Below, piece by piece: positions 5,390 through 5,545 of a stretch of DNA of 5,545 nucleotides. The notes beneath the pieces are model-generated. The model had not been told where the DNA came from and searched no databases. It worked only from the letters and a program-made list of their open reading frames with translations. The first letter of the stretch is position 1, and every line of letters begins with the position of its first letter. Where the stretch lies: assembly GCA_947628495.1 (NCBI GenBank), contig CANRAC010000066.1:1-5545 (forward strand), written 5' to 3'. The position numbers and the translations under genes are program-made. The DNA comes from an uncultured Bacilli bacterium (GTDB lineage Bacteria; Bacillota_I; Bacilli_A; RF39; UBA660).

Positions 5390-5466
5390 TGGTCGAGAAG
5401 ACAGGATTCGAACCTGCGACCCCTTGGTCCCAAACCAAGTGCACTACCAAGCTGTGCTACTTCTCG
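5390..5466 (-). tRNA. tRNA-Pro(TGG)
   Basis: The 77-nt cloverleaf is complete. The acceptor stem pairs CGAGAAG (5466-5460) with CTTCTCG (5400-5394), followed by discriminator A (5393) and an encoded CCA (5392-5390). The D stem is GCAC/GTGC and the T arm reads GCAGG-TTCGAAT-CCTGT. The anticodon stem is CTTGG/CCAAG around the loop TTTGGGA (5434-5428), which gives anticodon TGG at 5432-5430, reading proline codons CCN, chiefly CCA/CCG. It follows tRNA-Arg by 5 nt in the same transcript and is ended by the hairpin at 5354-5379. Confidence 0.96.
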
Positions 5467-5471
5467 ATAAA

Positions 5472-5545
5472 TGGTGCGCCCTAAGGGAGTCGAACCCCTA
5501 ACCTCTAGATCCGTAGTCTAGCGCTCTATCCAATTGAGCTAAGGG
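5472..5545 (-). tRNA. tRNA-Arg(ACG), 5' end cut by 3 nt at window edge
   Basis: The 3' acceptor strand AGGGCGC (5482-5476), discriminator A and encoded CCA (5474-5472) are present. The matching 5' strand should read GCGCCCT, but only CCCT (5545-5542) lies in the window, so three bases are missing. The anticodon stem CTAGA/TCTAG encloses the loop CTACGGA (5516-5510), giving anticodon ACG at 5514-5512. In bacteria its A34 is normally deaminated to inosine by TadA to read CGU, CGC and CGA. The D arm (AGCTCAATTGGATAGAGC) and the T loop TTCGACT are canonical. It is the promoter-proximal of the two visible tRNAs. Confidence 0.94.

Noticed and set aside
1..5545. Mycoplasma-type code with TGA read as tryptophan
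   Set aside because: All tryptophan codons seen are TGG, no gene contains an in-frame TGA, and one gene appears to use TGA as a stop. That stop is followed by TAA and TAG, so it alone is not decisive.
5342..5545. Attachment-site duplication of a tRNA 3' end marking an integrated element
   Set aside because: I saw no second copy of either tRNA 3' end in the window and no integrase gene.

Overview
The window is AT-rich, densely packed bacterial DNA. Short intergenic gaps, AGAGGT/AGGTGA-type ribosome binding sites, U-tailed hairpin terminators and CCA-encoding tRNA genes suggest a low-GC Bacillota, perhaps an uncultured Erysipelotrichales/RF39-like or other Mollicutes-related lineage. That placement is inference from style and gene content. 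Tryptophan is written TGG throughout and no TGA interrupts a gene, so the standard bacterial code (table 11) fits.

Left edge (1-496): two overlapping minus-strand genes, a small two-helix membrane protein (190-426) and a hypothetical protein running off the left edge (1-227). A short divergent promoter region separates them from uppP on the plus strand.

Envelope block (497-4329): uppP (undecaprenyl pyrophosphate phosphatase, plus) converges on a three-gene minus-strand operon. Transcription of the operon starts near 4340 and reads a VTT/DedA-superfamily membrane protein, then an RmuC-family membrane-anchored nuclease-like protein, then a membrane-anchored phosphodiester glycosidase (NAGPA domain). 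At both internal junctions the upstream TAG stop is built into the next gene's Shine-Dalgarno sequence. uppP and the operon share a bidirectional hairpin terminator at 1311-1343. UppP recycles the lipid carrier, the VTT family is linked to lipid or carrier transport, and the glycosidase should act outside the cell, so an envelope theme is plausible but unproven. RmuC does not obviously fit it.

Regulator block (4330-5341): a 223-bp non-coding stretch holds the operon promoter and two strong inverted repeats. It is followed by two divergent XRE-type regulators, one with a single helix-turn-helix (71 aa) and one with two in tandem (149 aa). They are separated by about 120 bp carrying a 7-bp inverted repeat.

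Right edge (5342-5545): a minus-strand tRNA operon with tRNA-Arg(ACG), cut by 3 nt at the window edge, then tRNA-Pro(TGG), then a hairpin terminator.

Three starts differ from the longest open frame: 2645 rather than GTG 2654, 4892 rather than 4880, and the left-edge partial gene starting at 227. I found no transposase, CRISPR array or clear attachment site. The most interesting material is the palindrome pair near 4379-4447, the divergent regulator pair beside the tRNAs, and the grouping of UppP, VTT protein and phosphodiester glycosidase.
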